64,000 nucleotides of DNA from Colimorpha sp045640985 (GCA_045640985.1 JAZUFZ010000037.1:1-64000); one strand, 5' to 3'. Positions 1-8,372 are shown, counted from the first letter of the stretch. Numbers and translations: made by a program. Notes: generated by a model not told the origin, from the letters alone.

Positions 1-183
1 TATCTGCTGAAGGCGGTATTCCTTCAGACTTGTGTCATAGTAGTCGTTCACAGAGTCCAATCCGACAATCTCAATGGGAGACTCTGTTTTCAGCAGTCTG
101 AGCACCAGATTGGAGCCTATGAATCCGGCTGATCCTGTGACAAGGATGGTCTTGCCTGATAAGTCAATATTATACTCTACCAT
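1..183 (-). CDS. NAD-dependent sugar epimerase, UDP-glucuronate 4-epimerase-like (3' part beyond window)
   Basis: Only the first 61 residues lie in the window; the start ATG is at 181-183 and the gene runs off the left edge. The N-terminus carries the Rossmann dinucleotide motif GSAGFIGSN of the extended SDR family, followed by GLDSVNDYYD, which resembles the GIDNLNDYYD segment of UDP-glucuronate 4-epimerases. Such an enzyme would convert UDP-GlcA to UDP-GalA in the cytoplasm. This fits the UDP-glucose dehydrogenase gene at 4910-6304, which would supply UDP-GlcA. Other SDR sugar epimerases cannot be excluded from so short a piece. Confidence 0.75.
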   Translation of the reverse strand, partial: MVEYNIDLSGKTILVTGSAGFIGSNLVLRLLKTESPIEIVGLDSVNDYYDTSLKEYRLQQI

Positions 184-199
184 ATATTTATCTATTAAA

Positions 200-233
200 G
201 AACACGAATTGCACGAATAAAACTTCGTACGAT
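200..233. repeat. Short intergenic repeat, left copy bracketing the UDP-FucNAc block
   Basis: The motif GAACACGAATTGCACGAAT at 200-218, followed by CTTCGTACGAT at 223-233, recurs in the same order and orientation at about 6520-6555. Related copies lie at 6375-6404, 6483-6512 and 6631-6655. It sits in the gap between the epimerase gene and the 2-epimerase gene. No promoter or terminator is obvious here. Confidence 0.7.
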
Positions 234-326
234 AACTAGAGTCTACAAGTCTACGAGATAACCTGTGGTCTTGATGACTTGTTTTATCCATTCTTGTTGA
301 CTCGTTGACTCAGTACCTTGTTGACT

Positions 327-1493
327 TTAGAATTTCCGCCAGACCATCTTGTTGACAACGCCAACGTACGACTGAATTATTTTTACCACCTTATCAGATA
401 CCTTGTCGGTATAGTTAGGTACTGGGATACCGTGGTTGCCGTCGGCTGTCATCTGTACAGCCAGATCAACGCTCTGGAGAAGGCCCTTGGTGTCGATGCC
501 AGAGAGGATGAAGCAGGCTTTGTCGAGTGCCTCTGGACGTTCGGTACTTGTGCGGATGCAGACGGCAGAGATGGGTTTGCCAATGCTGGCATAGAAGCTT
601 GACTCTTCTGGGAGTGTGCCGGAGTCGGACACTACACAGAAGGAGTGCATCTGCAGACAGTTATAGTCATGGAATCCTAATGGTTGCTGTACTTGTACAC
701 GCGGATCGAGTTTGAATCCTGTCGCTTCGAGGCGCTTGCGTGAACGCGGGTGGCAGCTGTAGAGTATGGGCATGTTGTACTTCTCTGCCATGGCATTGAT
801 GGCGTTGAAAAGGCTGAGGAAGTTTTTCTCGGTGTCGATATTCTCTTCGCGATGAGCAGAAAGCAATATATATTGCTTAGGTTTAAGGTTTAAGGTTTCA
901 AGAATCTTAGAAGATTCTATTTGTTTCAGGTTTTCGTGGAGCACCTCGGCCATCGGACTGCCGGTAACGTATGTGCGCTCCTTGGGGAGGCCGCATTCTG
1001 CGAGATAGCGTCTTGCGTGCTCGGAGTAAGCCATATTGACATCGGAGATGATATCGACAATGCGACGGTTGGTCTCTTCGGGGAGGCACTCGTCTTTGCA
1101 GCGGTTTCCTGCTTCCATGTGGAAGATGGGGATATGGAGTCGCTTGGCTCCGATAACTGAGAGGCATGAGTTGGTGTCGCCCAGGACGAGGACGGCATCG
1201 GGTTGGGTTTCGACCATCAGTTTATAACTCTTGTCGATGATGTTGCCCATGGTCTCGCCGAGGTCTGCCCCCACGGCATTCATATACACATCGGGGTCAT
1301 CTAGTTTGAGGTCCTTGAAGAAGATACCATTAAGGTTATAATCATAGTTCTGGCCTGTGTGAGCCAACAAACAGTCAAAATATTTGCGGCACTTGTTGAT
1401 GACTGCCGCCAGTCTTATGATTTCGGGGCGAGTGCCGACGATGATTAATAATTTTAATTTTCCGTTGTTCTTGAACATAGTTGTAAAATTCAA
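327..1493 (-). CDS. wecB: Non-hydrolysing UDP-GlcNAc 2-epimerase family, likely UDP-L-FucNAc-forming (Cap5G/FnlC-like)
   Basis: This 388-residue protein has the GTRPEIIRLA motif near residue 20 and the HxEAGNR, GDTNS and SDSGTLPEE motifs of the non-hydrolysing UDP-N-acetylhexosamine 2-epimerase family, at normal family length. The family interconverts C2 epimers such as UDP-GlcNAc and UDP-ManNAc. Because the FnlA/Cap5E-like and FnlB/Cap5F-like genes lie just upstream on the same strand, the likelier reaction is the last step to UDP-N-acetyl-L-fucosamine. The first ATG (1491-1493) is used; the ATG five codons in is an alternative. It follows a small four-helix-bundle gene and is probably co-transcribed with the block that begins at 6304. 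Confidence 0.88.
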   Translation of the reverse strand: MNFTTMFKNNGKLKLLIIVGTRPEIIRLAAVINKCRKYFDCLLAHTGQNYDYNLNGIFFKDLKLDDPDVYMNAVGADLGETMGNIIDKSYKLMVETQPDAVLVLGDTNSCLSVIGAKRLHIPIFHMEAGNRCKDECLPEETNRRIVDIISDVNMAYSEHARRYLAECGLPKERTYVTGSPMAEVLHENLKQIESSKILETLNLKPKQYILLSAHREENIDTEKNFLSLFNAINAMAEKYNMPILYSCHPRSRKRLEATGFKLDPRVQVQQPLGFHDYNCLQMHSFCVVSDSGTLPEESSFYASIGKPISAVCIRTSTERPEALDKACFILSGIDTKGLLQSVDLAVQMTADGNHGIPVPNYTDKVSDKVVKIIQSYVGVVNKMVWRKF

Positions 1494-1526
1494 ATTAAGA
1501 GACTAAGGGTCTAACAGACAAAAAGT

Positions 1527-1883
1527 CTAAAAGGTTTTTCGGGAGATTGTATCTGCAAGATTAACGATTCCTGCAGTAATCTTTCTAAGTTGCGATTGCA
1601 GGTTCTCACGTTCCATAGATGTACAAAAACCAAGATCCTCACATAGATAAAGCATAGAACGAACTTCACCACAAGAACCTCTTGATATATTAAGGAAGTT
1701 GACGAATTTGGCATCAGATCCTGATTCACACCCCTCGGCAATATTGTTCATAATGGATACAGACGCCCTTTGAATTTGATCACGGAACCCCCAATCATTG
1801 CAATTAGCCATCATTTTATATATGGCATTCACAAAAGAACGACTCTCGTTCCAAACATAAAGGTTTTCTATACATCTATCCAT
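1527..1883 (-). CDS. Four-helix bundle protein (23S rRNA intervening-sequence protein family)
   Basis: This 118-residue, helix-rich protein carries the family signature: an aromatic/Arg-rich first helix, an SIMNNIAEGCE segment in the middle (family pattern SI..NIAEG) and FLNISRGSCGEVRS after it. The family was first named from proteins encoded in 23S rRNA intervening sequences and resembles the Avd accessory proteins of diversity-generating retroelements. Its cellular role is not established. Here it sits alone between the 2-epimerase and dehydratase genes. Both flanks contain short GGGTCTAA/TCTAAA-type repeats (about 1507-1530 and 1896-1912), and the next spacer (1930-1990) is made of degenerate TTTTGACTTT units. 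It is unlikely to take part in sugar synthesis. Confidence 0.8.
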   Translation of the reverse strand: MDRCIENLYVWNESRSFVNAIYKMMANCNDWGFRDQIQRASVSIMNNIAEGCESGSDAKFVNFLNISRGSCGEVRSMLYLCEDLGFCTSMERENLQSQLRKITAGIVNLADTISRKTF

Positions 1884-2000
1884 ACTTTTTTGTTTCCGGG
1901 TCTAAGTGTCTAAAGATCAAAAATTCGAAGATATGCTTTGACTTTTGGACTTTACTCTACCTTTTGACTCTTTGACTTTTCGACCTTTTGACTTAATTTT

Positions 2001-3089
2001 TTATTTCGCTAAATTAGCGATTCCTTTCAGCTCGTTCTGGATGTATTCGAGGGAGGCGATCTTCGCTTTGGTTTCCTCCACGGTCAGGCGCTTCGTGTTG
2101 TCAGAATTGAATTCCGAGAGTGTCACTCGTTTGGCGTCACCTTCAGTGAAGAATTTATCATAGTTCAAGGTGCGGTTGTCGGCAGGAACACGATAGAAGT
2201 TGCCCATGTCTTCGGCTTTGGCACATTCTTCGTTGGTTAGCAGAGTCTCGTACATCTTCTCGCCGTGTCGGATGCCGATGACTTTGATGGCTTCTTTCAA
2301 ACCTTGGGCACCTTTGCCTTTCAATACGCCACCAGCCTGCTCTCCAAAGAGTTCACATACCGCCTCGGCCTGGGTTTGAATGGTGCAGGCAGGAGCTTTC
2401 TGGACAAGGATATCTCCGTTTTGACCATGTTCGAAGGCGAACAGTACCAGATCGACTGCCTCCTCAAGACTCATGATGAAGCGGGTCATCTTGGGTTCGG
2501 TCAGGGTGATGGGATTGCCATTACGAATCTGGTCAATCCACAAAGGAATGACGCTGCCACGAGAGCACATCACATTGCCATAACGGGTGCAGCAAATCTT
2601 TGTATCGAGAGAGTTGCGTGATTTGGCAACTGCAATTTTCTCCTCCAATGCCTTGCTGATTCCCATGGCGTTAATGGGGTAGGCGGCCTTGTCGGTGGAG
2701 AGGCAGATGACGCATTTCACATGGGCATCGATAGCTGCATCGAGCACGTTGTCGGTTCCGATGACGTTGGTCTTGACGGCTTCCATTGGGAAGAACTCGC
2801 AGCTGGGGACCTGTTTCAGAGCGGCTGCATGAAAGATGTAATCCACACCACGCATGGCGGTCTTGAGGGTGCTCTTGTTGCGGACATCGCCTATGTAGAA
2901 CTTTATCTTGCCTGCCACCTCTGGCATCTTGGCCTGATACTCGTGGCGCATGTCGTCCTGTTTCTTCTCGTCTCGTGAGAAGATGCGAATCTCTGCGATG
3001 TCTGTCTTCAAGAAACGATTCAACACTGCATTACCAAACGAACCGGTACCACCGGTGATCATCAGGACTTTGTCTTTAAAAATTGACAT
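2001..3089 (-). CDS. capE: UDP-GlcNAc 4,6-dehydratase/5-epimerase (Cap5E/FnlA-like)
   Basis: This 362-residue extended SDR protein has the N-terminal NAD-binding motif TGGTGSFGNAV (about residues 13-23), then SRDEKKQDDMRHEY and HAAALKQVPSCEFFPMEA, which are characteristic of the CapD/FlaA1/FnlA family. The C-terminal ~40 residues are the extension seen in FnlA-type enzymes. It would catalyse the first step from UDP-GlcNAc to UDP-L-FucNAc (4,6-dehydration with C5/C3 epimerisation) in the cytoplasm. The other two enzymes of that pathway are its neighbours (3650-4873 and 327-1493). A four-helix-bundle gene is inserted on either side. Confidence 0.88.
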   Translation of the reverse strand: MSIFKDKVLMITGGTGSFGNAVLNRFLKTDIAEIRIFSRDEKKQDDMRHEYQAKMPEVAGKIKFYIGDVRNKSTLKTAMRGVDYIFHAAALKQVPSCEFFPMEAVKTNVIGTDNVLDAAIDAHVKCVICLSTDKAAYPINAMGISKALEEKIAVAKSRNSLDTKICCTRYGNVMCSRGSVIPLWIDQIRNGNPITLTEPKMTRFIMSLEEAVDLVLFAFEHGQNGDILVQKAPACTIQTQAEAVCELFGEQAGGVLKGKGAQGLKEAIKVIGIRHGEKMYETLLTNEECAKAEDMGNFYRVPADNRTLNYDKFFTEGDAKRVTLSEFNSDNTKRLTVEETKAKIASLEYIQNELKGIANLAK

Positions 3090-3227
3090 ACTTATATTAT
3101 TTTTTTGTATTCTTCTAATTTAATTTGGTATAGAAAGTAAAGATTGGAAAGAGAGTAGAGAGAGTTACTATTGCAGAGACGGGGAAGATAGGTATTGTTG
3201 TATTTTATATAATTCTATTTTTCTCTA

Positions 3228-3611
3228 CTATTCAAACTTGGAACCTTTAGACTCAAATGATTTTAACGATTTTATAAAACCAAGTATCCCTGCACTCAAC
3301 TTACGACAATCTGCATACATCTGATTGTATACTTCTTTGCTAATATACTGAGCATCATACGCCCTGTTAATCTGTGAGCGGAACTCTCCACATGAACCTT
3401 TTGCAATATATAGGAACTGAATAAATTCTTTATTTCCTTGTCTCTCAAACCCTTCAGCGATGTTATCGCTAATGGATCCTGAGGATGCACGTATTTGCTG
3501 AACAAATCGAGTATCGTACTTGAAATCTCCCTTTCGGGTTATCTCATATACTTGTTTTGCAAGAACTCGGGACTGCTGATAAATTGCGAGTTCCTCGAAA
3601 TCGTTCACCAT
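3228..3611 (-). CDS. Four-helix bundle protein (23S rRNA intervening-sequence protein family), second copy
   Basis: This 127-residue protein has the same family pattern as the gene at 1527-1883: ELAIYQQSRVLAKQVYE in helix 1, QIRASSGSISDNIAEGFER in helix 2 and EFIQFLYIAKGSCGEFRSQ in helix 3. The two copies are clearly diverged, so this is not a recent local duplication. Its function is unknown. Pyrimidine-rich low-complexity sequence on the downstream side in plus orientation (CTCTCTTTACTATC units, 3607-3660) mirrors a purine-rich stretch on the other side (3130-3195), so the gene sits between imperfect inverted low-complexity flanks. It separates the FnlB-like and FnlA-like genes. Confidence 0.8.
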   Translation of the reverse strand: MVNDFEELAIYQQSRVLAKQVYEITRKGDFKYDTRFVQQIRASSGSISDNIAEGFERQGNKEFIQFLYIAKGSCGEFRSQINRAYDAQYISKEVYNQMYADCRKLSAGILGFIKSLKSFESKGSKFE

Positions 3612-3649
3612 ACGAACTCTCTTTACTATCTATACTCTCTTTACTATCC

Positions 3650-4873
3650 CTACTCTCCTTCCACTGGATCGGAATACGTATCCGGTCTATTGGGATTGAA
3701 GATCTCGTTGCAGTACATGACGGTGACGAGGTCTTGAGTTTCGGAGAGGTTGATGATGTTGTGGGTGTAGCCAGGGAGCATGATTACGGACTGGATGTGG
3801 TCGCCTGAGACTTCGAAGTTGAGGACTTCGGCTGACGGGTCGGCTTCGTTCCTTAACTGGATGAGGCCGTGGCCGCTGACAACGGTAAAGTATTCGAACT
3901 TTGAATGGTGCCAGTGCTCGCCCTTGGTGATCCCGGGCTTACTGATGTTTATGCTTACCTGACCGCAGTTAAGTGAGTGGACCAATTCGGTAAAACTTCC
4001 ACGCGGGTCTACGTTCATCTTGTGGTCATATATGGCCTTCTCTTTGGGGAGGTAGCTCAGGTAGGTTGTCATCAGTTTGTAGCGAAGGCTGCCCTGAGGA
4101 AGCTCTATCATATTTATTCCGTCCTGATTGGCTGCAGCCCTGGCACATTCCTGAATAATGTCAACAATCTCACCAAGAGTGGTCTTGTGGGTAACCGGCA
4201 CGTAATAGTAGCGGCCGCCTTCAGTTGGCACTGTATCAACACCATTGAATTCGCAACGGCTGCCTTCGCCCTTGAGTGAATTTATGAGTTCGTCAACAAG
4301 GTCATCAATATAGAGCAACTCCATCTCAACAGAACGGTCGTTCACCTGGATGGGCAGGTCATGGGCAATGTTGTTGCAGAAAGTGGCTATGGCACTGTTG
4401 TAGTTGGGACGGCACCACTTGCCGAAAAGGTTCGGGAAACGGTAGACCAGCACTTTGGCACCTGTCTCCTGACCATACCGGAACATGAGTTCCTCGCCTG
4501 CCTTCTTGCTCTTGCCATATTCCGATGTTCCGAAACGGCCGGCAAGTGTAGCCTGTATGGAACTGCTTATCATGACGGGACAGCTGTTGTGGTGCTTCTT
4601 GAGGGTGTCGAGAAGCTTGCTGGCAAAACCGAAGTTGCCCTTCATGAAGTCTTCCTGGTTCTGCGGACGGTTAACGCCGGCAAGATTGAAGACGAAATCA
4701 CACTCCTTACACCATTGGTCAAGTTCCTCTGGAGTGGAGTCGATATCGTATTCATACACTTCAGAGATGGTAAGGTCTCCATAACATTTTGCCTTGCCAT
4801 CACGGATATTTTTAAGTTGCGAGCACAGGTTCTTGCCTACAAAACCCTTTGCTCCGGTAACTAATATTTTCAT
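3650..4873 (-). CDS. capF: UDP-2-acetamido-2,6-dideoxy-hexulose reductase, SDR + cupin (Cap5F/FnlB-like)
   Basis: The protein is about 407 residues, starting at the ATG 4871-4873 so that the Rossmann motif ILVTGAKGFVGKNL is N-terminal; an ATG eight codons upstream also exists. The N-terminal two thirds is a short-chain reductase with the YGKSKKAGE active-site segment (YxxxK). The C-terminal third is a cupin with the metal-ligand stretch GEHWHHSKFEYFTVV. This SDR-cupin fusion is diagnostic of Cap5F/FnlB, which epimerises and reduces the 4-keto intermediate of UDP-L-FucNAc synthesis. It lies 36 bp downstream of the UDP-glucose dehydrogenase gene on the same strand. Confidence 0.9.
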   Translation of the reverse strand: MKILVTGAKGFVGKNLCSQLKNIRDGKAKCYGDLTISEVYEYDIDSTPEELDQWCKECDFVFNLAGVNRPQNQEDFMKGNFGFASKLLDTLKKHHNSCPVMISSSIQATLAGRFGTSEYGKSKKAGEELMFRYGQETGAKVLVYRFPNLFGKWCRPNYNSAIATFCNNIAHDLPIQVNDRSVEMELLYIDDLVDELINSLKGEGSRCEFNGVDTVPTEGGRYYYVPVTHKTTLGEIVDIIQECARAAANQDGINMIELPQGSLRYKLMTTYLSYLPKEKAIYDHKMNVDPRGSFTELVHSLNCGQVSINISKPGITKGEHWHHSKFEYFTVVSGHGLIQLRNEADPSAEVLNFEVSGDHIQSVIMLPGYTHNIINLSETQDLVTVMYCNEIFNPNRPDTYSDPVEGE

Positions 4874-4909
4874 TGCGAATACTTTTCTGTTCAACAAGAT
4901 ATTTCTGAA

Positions 4910-6304
4910 CTAATCTCTTCTAAACAAATCGCGGGTGTAAACCTTTTCTTCGCAATCAGAAAGGCACTCGTCAAAACGATTTGCGATAATAGCATTGCTT
5001 CTCTTTTTAAACTCTGTCAGATCGTTGACCACCTCTGAACCGAAGAAAGAGGTGCCGTTCTCAAGAGTTGGCTCGTAGATAATAATCTGAGCACCTTTGG
5101 CTTTAATGCGCTTCATCACACCCTGGATGGCGGATTGGCGGAAGTTATCGCTGTTGGACTTCATCGTGAGGCGATAAACGCCGATGACAACCGGAGCAGC
5201 TGAAAATGATGACGAAAACTCGTTATGCACACTATAATCGTACCAACCAGCTTTTTTCAAGACAGCATCGGCAATGTAGTCTTTTCTGGTGCGGTTGCTC
5301 TGCACGATGGCGGTCATCATCTCTTGGGGTACGTCCTGATAGTTGGCAAGGAGCTGCTTGGTGTCTTTGGGCAGACAATAGCCACCGTAGCCGAAGCTGG
5401 GGTTGTTATAATGCTGTCCGATTCTGGGATCCAAGCCGATTCCGTTAATGATGCTGATGGTATCGAGCCCTTTCATCTCAGCGTATGTGTCGAGCTCGTT
5501 GAAGTAGCTGACGCGAAGGGCGAGATAGGTGTTGGCGAAGAGCTTGACAGCTTCAGCCTCTTTCATGCCCATGAAAAGGACGGGGATGTCTTCTCGGGTT
5601 CCGTTCTCTTTGTGGTGGTCGGGACTGGGGGCGATGGCGGCATCTTGCAGGAGTTGGGCAAAGATATGTGCCTGTTTCTCCATATAGTCCACATCGGTCA
5701 CCTGAAGGATAGCTTCGTTCTCTTCCTCAAATTCTGCACGATTGATGATCTTGGGATAACCTACAATGATGCGGCTGGGATAGAGGTTGTCGTACAAGGC
5801 CTTGGACTCACGCAGAAACTCGGGACCGAAGAGAAGGTTGAAGCGCATAACTCCCTTGTTGGCATATCTGAGATAGAGTCCGCGGGTATAGCCTACGGGG
5901 ATGGTGCTCTTGATGACCATCGTGGCGGTGGGGTTTACCTTGAGGACTTTTTCTATCACATCTTCTACGGCACTGGTGTCGAAGAAGTTCTTCTGGGTGT
6001 CGTAGTTGGTGGGGGCGGCTATCACGACGAAGTCGGCATCCTTGTAACCGTTCTCCCAATCGAGGGTAGCTTTGAGGTTCAGCGGTTTCTGAAGGATGAA
6101 GTCGGGCTTTAGCTCACCTTTCTGAAGTGCGAGGTCTTCACGGAAGAAGCGCTCGATATAGTCGTCCTGGATGGGGGACTTGCGATTATTGACCATCTCG
6201 ACACGTTCGGGAACGATATCGACGGAGGTAACTTCATTATGTTGTGCCAACAAGGTGGCGATACTCATACCGACATAGCCGGTACCTGCAACGGATATTT
6301 TCAT
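4910..6304 (-). CDS. ugd: UDP-glucose 6-dehydrogenase (UDP-glucose/GDP-mannose dehydrogenase family)
   Basis: This 464-residue protein begins with the NAD-binding motif MKISVAGTGYVGMS, includes STIPVGYT and the FGPEFLRESKA segment, and has the catalytic cysteine in GYGGYCLPKDTKQL. The three-domain layout (NAD-binding, central, UDP-binding) and the length fit Ugd. It oxidises UDP-glucose to UDP-glucuronate, which the epimerase at the window's left edge could turn into UDP-galacturonate. It is the first gene of the minus-strand nucleotide-sugar block. Upstream DNA (6305-6700) is filled with short repeats, and no clear TAnnTTTG promoter is visible next to the start. Confidence 0.93.
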   Translation of the reverse strand: MKISVAGTGYVGMSIATLLAQHNEVTSVDIVPERVEMVNNRKSPIQDDYIERFFREDLALQKGELKPDFILQKPLNLKATLDWENGYKDADFVVIAAPTNYDTQKNFFDTSAVEDVIEKVLKVNPTATMVIKSTIPVGYTRGLYLRYANKGVMRFNLLFGPEFLRESKALYDNLYPSRIIVGYPKIINRAEFEEENEAILQVTDVDYMEKQAHIFAQLLQDAAIAPSPDHHKENGTREDIPVLFMGMKEAEAVKLFANTYLALRVSYFNELDTYAEMKGLDTISIINGIGLDPRIGQHYNNPSFGYGGYCLPKDTKQLLANYQDVPQEMMTAIVQSNRTRKDYIADAVLKKAGWYDYSVHNEFSSSFSAAPVVIGVYRLTMKSNSDNFRQSAIQGVMKRIKAKGAQIIIYEPTLENGTSFFGSEVVNDLTEFKKRSNAIIANRFDECLSDCEEKVYTRDLFRRD

Positions 6305-6359
6305 GATTGTATTAATTTCGGAAATACGAATTGTTCAAATATTTTATTTGGCCACGGAT

Positions 6360-6660
6360 TACTTGTCTTATTTTGGAACACGAATTGCTCGAATTGCACG
6401 AATTTATTTAGCAACATCTTTTGATTCGTTTGATTCGTGAGATTCGTGTTCGTTTTGTCACGAATCGTGTGTTTTTTTATTAGGAACACGAATTGCTCGA
6501 ATTGCACGAATTCTTTTTCTAACACGGATTGCACGGATGAGGGGCTTCGTACGATGACGGTTTGTATTTAGAACACAAATTACCAAAAATCAACCACGAA
6601 TTAGTTCATAATCATCAATTAGAACGAACACGAATCGCACGAATTGAACGAATAAATATG
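6360..6660. repeat. Cluster of short ACGAATTGCACGAAT-type repeats
   Basis: The 510-bp gap between ugd and nagB contains several copies of one motif. Positions 6375-6404 and 6483-6512 are an identical 30-bp direct repeat beginning GGAACACGAATTGCTCGAAT. Degenerate copies lie near 6436-6470 (mostly inverted), 6520-6535 and 6631-6655. The 6520-6555 copy is followed by CTTCGTACGAT, exactly as at 200-233. Reading frames across the cluster encode only repeats of FVQFEQFVF and are judged spurious. No gene is seen here. Confidence 0.75.
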
Positions 6661-6815
6661 ATAATGTTCTTGTCAGACTTCGTCCTTGTTGCTGTGTTGT
6701 TTCAATGCCTTATGTTAACAAGTTCACAACGCCATTGATTCACCACATCATCACCACAAATGGGGGTTCACAAACATCATTCGATGACCGAGATAAATCT
6801 ACGAGGCGACTGCCA

Positions 6816-7637
6816 CTATTTGTACAGCTGGGTGTATTTGTCGAGGATGCCTTCGAGGCGGGTCTTGTCTTTGAAGTACTGGTAGGTGCTGATCTTGAGT
6901 TCGGCACAGGCCTCTTCGTCGCAAGCAACAACGCCGTGGGGATGCATCTGGATCATGCTGGAGGTCCACATGTGGCTGACGCCGTTCTCGATCATGTGGT
7001 GCAATGCACGAGCTTTCTTGGGTCCGTTCACGAGAATCAGGACCTCACGGGCGTCCATCACGGTGCCGACTCCTACGGTAAGGGCCTGCTTGGGCACCTT
7101 GGCTTCATCGTTGTCGAAGAAGCGGCAGTTGGCCTGGATGGTGTTGGTGGTGAGGGTCTTCATACGGGTGCGGGAAGCCAGACTGCTTCCGGGTTCGTTG
7201 AAGGCGATATGGCCGTCAGGACCTACGCCGCCCATAAAGAGATCGACTCCGCCTGCCTCAGCGATCATCTGTTCGTAATGGTCGCACTCGGCCTGAAGAT
7301 CGGGAGCGTTGCCGTCGAGGATATGGACGTTCTCTTTCTTAATGTCGATATGGTTGAAGAAGTTATTCCACATGAAACTGTGGTAGCTCTCGGGATGCTC
7401 GACAGGAAGACCTACGTATTCGTCCATATTGAAGGTAACGACGTTCTGGAACGAGAGGATTCCTTTCTTATTGAGCTCTATCAGGTGCTGGTAGAGGCCA
7501 AGCGGGGAGCTGCCGGTGGGACATCCCAGGACAAAAGGATGTGCTGCTGTGGGATTAAAATCAAGGATACGTTTGGCCACATAGTTGGCAGCCCATAACG
7601 ACATTTCGTCGTAATCTTTGGTAATGACGAGTTCCAT
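6816..7637 (-). CDS. nagB: Glucosamine-6-phosphate deaminase
   Basis: This 273-residue protein matches NagB throughout: GCPTGSSPLGLY phosphate-binding loop, FNMDEYVGL with the catalytic Asp, FMGGVGPDGHIAFNEPGSSL, RFFDND and a HMWTSSMIQMHP segment near the C-terminus. It converts glucosamine-6-P to fructose-6-P and ammonia, linking amino-sugar use to glycolysis or balancing UDP-GlcNAc precursors. The start is set at 7635-7637 (MELVITKDYDEM), which aligns with NagB N-termini; the 34 codons upstream look like untranslated leader. A promoter at 7807-7838 gives a ~160-nt 5' UTR. The gene is monocistronic. Confidence 0.95.
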   Translation of the reverse strand: MELVITKDYDEMSLWAANYVAKRILDFNPTAAHPFVLGCPTGSSPLGLYQHLIELNKKGILSFQNVVTFNMDEYVGLPVEHPESYHSFMWNNFFNHIDIKKENVHILDGNAPDLQAECDHYEQMIAEAGGVDLFMGGVGPDGHIAFNEPGSSLASRTRMKTLTTNTIQANCRFFDNDEAKVPKQALTVGVGTVMDAREVLILVNGPKKARALHHMIENGVSHMWTSSMIQMHPHGVVACDEEACAELKISTYQYFKDKTRLEGILDKYTQLYK

Positions 7638-7806
7638 ATTATATTTGGTTTTTAATTGCAAATCGACAGACCTATGGATGGCAATCCCATAAATCGAATA
7701 GATGAGATATTTTTCAAGGTATATATAACCACAGGGCACGGCTACGCCGCGGTCAGTCCCATTGAATCGCCTTAAAATCGGACAAAACTGACCTATATTA
7801 CATCTG

Positions 7807-7838
7807 CAAAGATAAACTATTTTTTTGAACTGACCAAA
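7807..7838 (-). promoter_or_regulatory. Bacteroidetes-type promoter for nagB
   Basis: Read on the minus strand this is TTTG, a 20-nt spacer, then TATCTTTG (7807-7814). That matches the Bacteroidetes primary-sigma consensus TTTG-N19/20-TAnnTTTG. The start codon is ~160 nt downstream. The rest of 7638-8148 shows no gene. Confidence 0.75.
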
Positions 7839-8148
7839 TATTTTATATTTAATAATATGAAGTTATTCATTATTCATTTTGTAACTTGTTTAGTATAAGT
7901 TTATTTCATATATTTGAAATCTTGTTGATTTTTGAAGGAAACAGCTTCCCATAGCTATATATTTTTGAAAATAAGAACATTTTTTTTTGAATTTTTAACC
8001 TAATCGATGTTGGTTTCATTTACCCAATTTACGATGACGGAAGTTGCCAGATTCCGTTGGCTCGCCAGATTAGGATGAATAGAAGGTAGTCTTGCTTTTC
8101 CCTTTTTGCTTCGTGGTACCTCACAAGTAAGGTCGAGACTTCTATATC

Positions 8149-8240
8149 GTTTTGCCGTCCCGCATAGGGCCGGAACACGGAGTTACCACGGAGATACCAG
8201 AGAGATACCACGGAGATACTAGCCATACAGAGGTGGAATC
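8149..8240 (-). repeat. Dispersed 11-bp-unit intergenic element, copy A
   Basis: On the minus strand the copy reads GATTCCACCTCT...GGCT, then about four 11-bp units of the type GGTATCTCCGT, the last as GGTAACTCCGT, then GGCCCTATGCGGGAC and CAAAAC. The same order of parts occurs at 17117-17185, 52840-52975 and 59811-59931. Frames across it give peptides like VSLWYLRG, but an 11-bp unit shifts frame each time and no coding signal is seen. Confidence 0.75.
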
Positions 8241-8340
8241 AAGCTACGAAAACGCCACCAGATAGACCATCATTCCGGTCGATTCTTTCCGACTTTCATC
8301 TGGATGACGAATCGAAAAGAAACACAAAAGTTACCTGAAA

Positions 8341-8372
8341 TTTGCGTATGTGAGATTTTTTGTGTAATTTTG
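8341..8372 (+). promoter_or_regulatory. Promoter directly abutting the uracil-DNA glycosylase-like gene
   Basis: TTTG (8341-8344), a 20-nt spacer and TAATTTTG (8365-8372) match the Bacteroidetes consensus exactly. The gene's ATG is at 8381, only 8 nt past the box, so the transcript would begin at or within a few nucleotides of the start codon and be leaderless or nearly so. Confidence 0.75.

Noticed and set aside
1527..3611. Diversity-generating retroelement suggested by Avd-like four-helix proteins
   Set aside because: There is no reverse transcriptase and no template/variable repeat pair with adenine-specific changes in the window.
6301..6534. 77-codon minus-strand frame with repeated FVQFEQFVF
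   Set aside because: It is the translation of the 30-bp intergenic repeat. Apart from the repeated words there is no conserved or amphipathic pattern, and it overlaps the ugd start region.
8029..8226. 65-codon frame with VSLWYLRG peptide
   Set aside because: It is the translation of copy A of the 11-bp element; similar peptides appear at the other copies with frame shifts.
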